Positions 63,074 to 64,000 of a stretch of 64,000 nucleotides of DNA are shown piece by piece. The position numbers and the translations under genes are program-made. Position 1 is the first letter of the stretch. Each line of letters opens with the position of its first letter. The stretch spans positions 65,306 through 129,305 of the forward strand of contig JAYWHK010000212.1 of NCBI GenBank assembly GCA_043777755.1, in the 5' to 3' direction. The stretch is from CANHEE01 sp043777755. GTDB taxonomy: Bacteria; Bacteroidota; Bacteroidia; Chitinophagales; Saprospiraceae. The notes under the pieces were generated by a model. That model saw only the letters and a list, made by a program, of their open reading frames with translations, did not search any database and had not been told where the DNA came from.

Positions 63074-63853
63074 ATGGCAGCAAGCACCACAGTTTTTAGT
63101 TCATTCCAAGTTTTTGAAGGAGAACCTTTTGGCTTCAAGATGCTACCCGTCGAAGGCGGCAGCTTCACGATGGGCGAAACCAATACTCAACATCAAGTCG
63201 CTGATTTTTTCATGGCGGCAACGCCCGTGACCCAATGCTTGTGGCAGCAAATTATGGGTAATAATCCTTCGCATTTTATAGGAAAGCAACGACCCGTAGA
63301 AGAAGTTTCTTGGTTTGATGCAGTAGTATTTTGCAATGCACTAAGCGAAAAAACGGGTAAAATCCCTTATTATTACCACGATTCCGCTTTTTCAAAGCCT
63401 TTTGGAAAAGAAAAAAACCAATATGCACTTTTAAAAAATCTTGATAAAAAAACACCAATTTTCTTTCATCAAAAAGCAAACGGCTACCGCCTTGCGAGCG
63501 AAGCGGAATGGGGATATGCTGCACGAGGCGGGAATCAAACCCATGATTTTGAATTTAGCGGCAGCGAAAATTTAGACCTTGTAGGTTGGTATGACGGAAA
63601 TAGCAATCAAGAAACAAAGCCTGTAGGCTTGAAAATACCTAATGAATTGGGCATTTTTGACATGAGTGGCAACGTTTGGGAATGGTGCGAAGATTGGTAT
63701 TCAGACAATCGCTCTCGTCGTGTGTATCGCGGCGGCGGTTGGCTCAACTATTCGGGGTATTGCCGTACTGCGTTCCGCCACGACGATTCGCCTGTGCTTC
63801 GCCACAGGGATATTGGCTTTCGCCTTTGTGCTTTTCTTCAGTCAGTTGGTTAG
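63074..63853 (+). CDS. Formylglycine-generating-enzyme (SUMF1)-fold protein, possible retroelement target
   Basis: This 259-residue protein belongs to the FGE/SUMF1 family, which covers formylglycine-generating enzymes and many C-type-lectin-like ligand-binding proteins. Visible signatures are LPVEGGSFTMGETNTQ near the start, VEEVSWFDAVVFCNALSEKT, YRLASEAEWGYAARGG, FDMSGNVWEWCEDWYS and, at the end, RVYRGGGWLNYSGYCRTAFR with DIGFRL. I chose the ATG at 63074; a TATATTTG -7 box is at 63048-63055. The catalytic Cys pair of true FGE is not evident, so this is likely a binding protein. The C-terminal ~45 residues are richer in GC than the rest (see findings). Confidence 0.8.
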   Translation: MAASTTVFSSFQVFEGEPFGFKMLPVEGGSFTMGETNTQHQVADFFMAATPVTQCLWQQIMGNNPSHFIGKQRPVEEVSWFDAVVFCNALSEKTGKIPYYYHDSAFSKPFGKEKNQYALLKNLDKKTPIFFHQKANGYRLASEAEWGYAARGGNQTHDFEFSGSENLDLVGWYDGNSNQETKPVGLKIPNELGIFDMSGNVWEWCEDWYSDNRSRRVYRGGGWLNYSGYCRTAFRHDDSPVLRHRDIGFRLCAFLQSVG

Positions 63854-64000
63854 CCCTATTTCGAGCCTTTCCTGTGAGCAAAAAAAATCAAAAGGAAAAG
63901 GTGGGTCAAAAAGAGTGCTTTGCGTTGGGCTACGATTGCCGTACGGAGTAGGCAATAAGTAAGCCCAAAAGCAAAAGCACGATGGGTTGGTTGTGATGGG
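63854..64000. other. Right edge, GC-richer non-coding tail
   Basis: These 147 bases follow the FGE-fold gene without a recognisable gene of their own. The base use is less AT-rich than the rest of the window (for example TGCGTTGGGCTACGATTGCC). The window ends before any further gene starts. In diversity-generating retroelements a template repeat and reverse transcriptase would lie in this direction. Confidence 0.3.

Noticed and set aside
1..64000. tRNA, rRNA, CRISPR array or intact transposase gene.
   Set aside because: No tRNA T-loop pattern, no regularly spaced repeat-spacer array, and no DDE or HUH motif gene was recognised by eye; a dedicated scan could still find a small RNA.

Overview
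This window is AT-rich chromosomal DNA from a member of the Bacteroidota, most likely a Cytophagia-type gliding or surface-living bacterium. The phylum call rests on several things seen in the sequence: many proteins with type IX secretion (T9SS) C-terminal signals of both type A and type B, a PorV/PorQ-family outer-membrane protein next to a SusC-like TonB receptor, Bacteroidota-type -7 boxes (TAnnTTTG) before several genes, a bacillithiol synthesis gene (bshA), and type B ribosomal protein bL31. The genus cannot be fixed from this. I recognised no rRNA, tRNA, CRISPR array or intact transposase gene.

Layout. 1-1.8 kb: end of an isc Fe-S operon (iscU partial, iscA) and a membrane glycosyltransferase. 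2-11 kb: exported proteins of unknown role, holA, an Omp28/thioredoxin-like T9SS protein and a 1113-residue FG-GAP lipoprotein. 11-14.3 kb: a frameshifted pseudogene, rpmE2, a GlmU-like nucleotidyltransferase/acyltransferase and a spermidine-synthase-like methyltransferase. 14.5-18.1 kb: a T9SS type B protein followed by an accessory patch with a 169-bp MITE, a 5'-truncated gene and a palindromic repeat. 18-24.3 kb (minus): operon recN-PAP2-radA, a ROK sugar kinase and an amidohydrolase-fold protein. 24.5-33.5 kb (minus): a three-gene surface operon (TonB receptor, 1370-residue secreted protein, PorV/PorQ-like porin). 33.8-47.9 kb: housekeeping genes (2-hydroxyacid dehydrogenase, folA, alkD-like, bshA, bamA-like, recR, M16-like, dcd) mixed with T9SS type B surface proteins. 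48-56.5 kb: a one-polypeptide TPR phosphorelay kinase, a cohesin/dockerin/HYR T9SS protein, a LOG-family protein and an NtrC-type regulator with no visible DNA-binding domain. 56.8-60.5 kb: a membrane protein, the lemA-TPM-TPM set and a small lipoprotein. 60.5-62.3 kb: a tight three-gene cassette (coiled-coil protein, roadblock/longin-like protein, Rab-like small GTPase). 62.3-64 kb: an accessory edge with a decayed DUF1016 nuclease gene and a formylglycine-generating-enzyme-fold (FGE/SUMF1) protein. The C-terminus of that protein has the composition of a diversity-generating retroelement variable region.

Themes. Many genes build or display the cell surface: T9SS cargo, the TonB/PorV operon, a BamA-like protein and the FG-GAP lipoprotein. 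A second theme is DNA replication and repair (holA, recN, radA, recR, alkD-like, folA, dcd). The most interesting parts are the small-GTPase cassette, the possible retroelement target at the right edge, and two kinds of small non-coding mobile elements: a ~105-bp palindromic repeat in five places, and a MITE with a perfect 9-bp target duplication.
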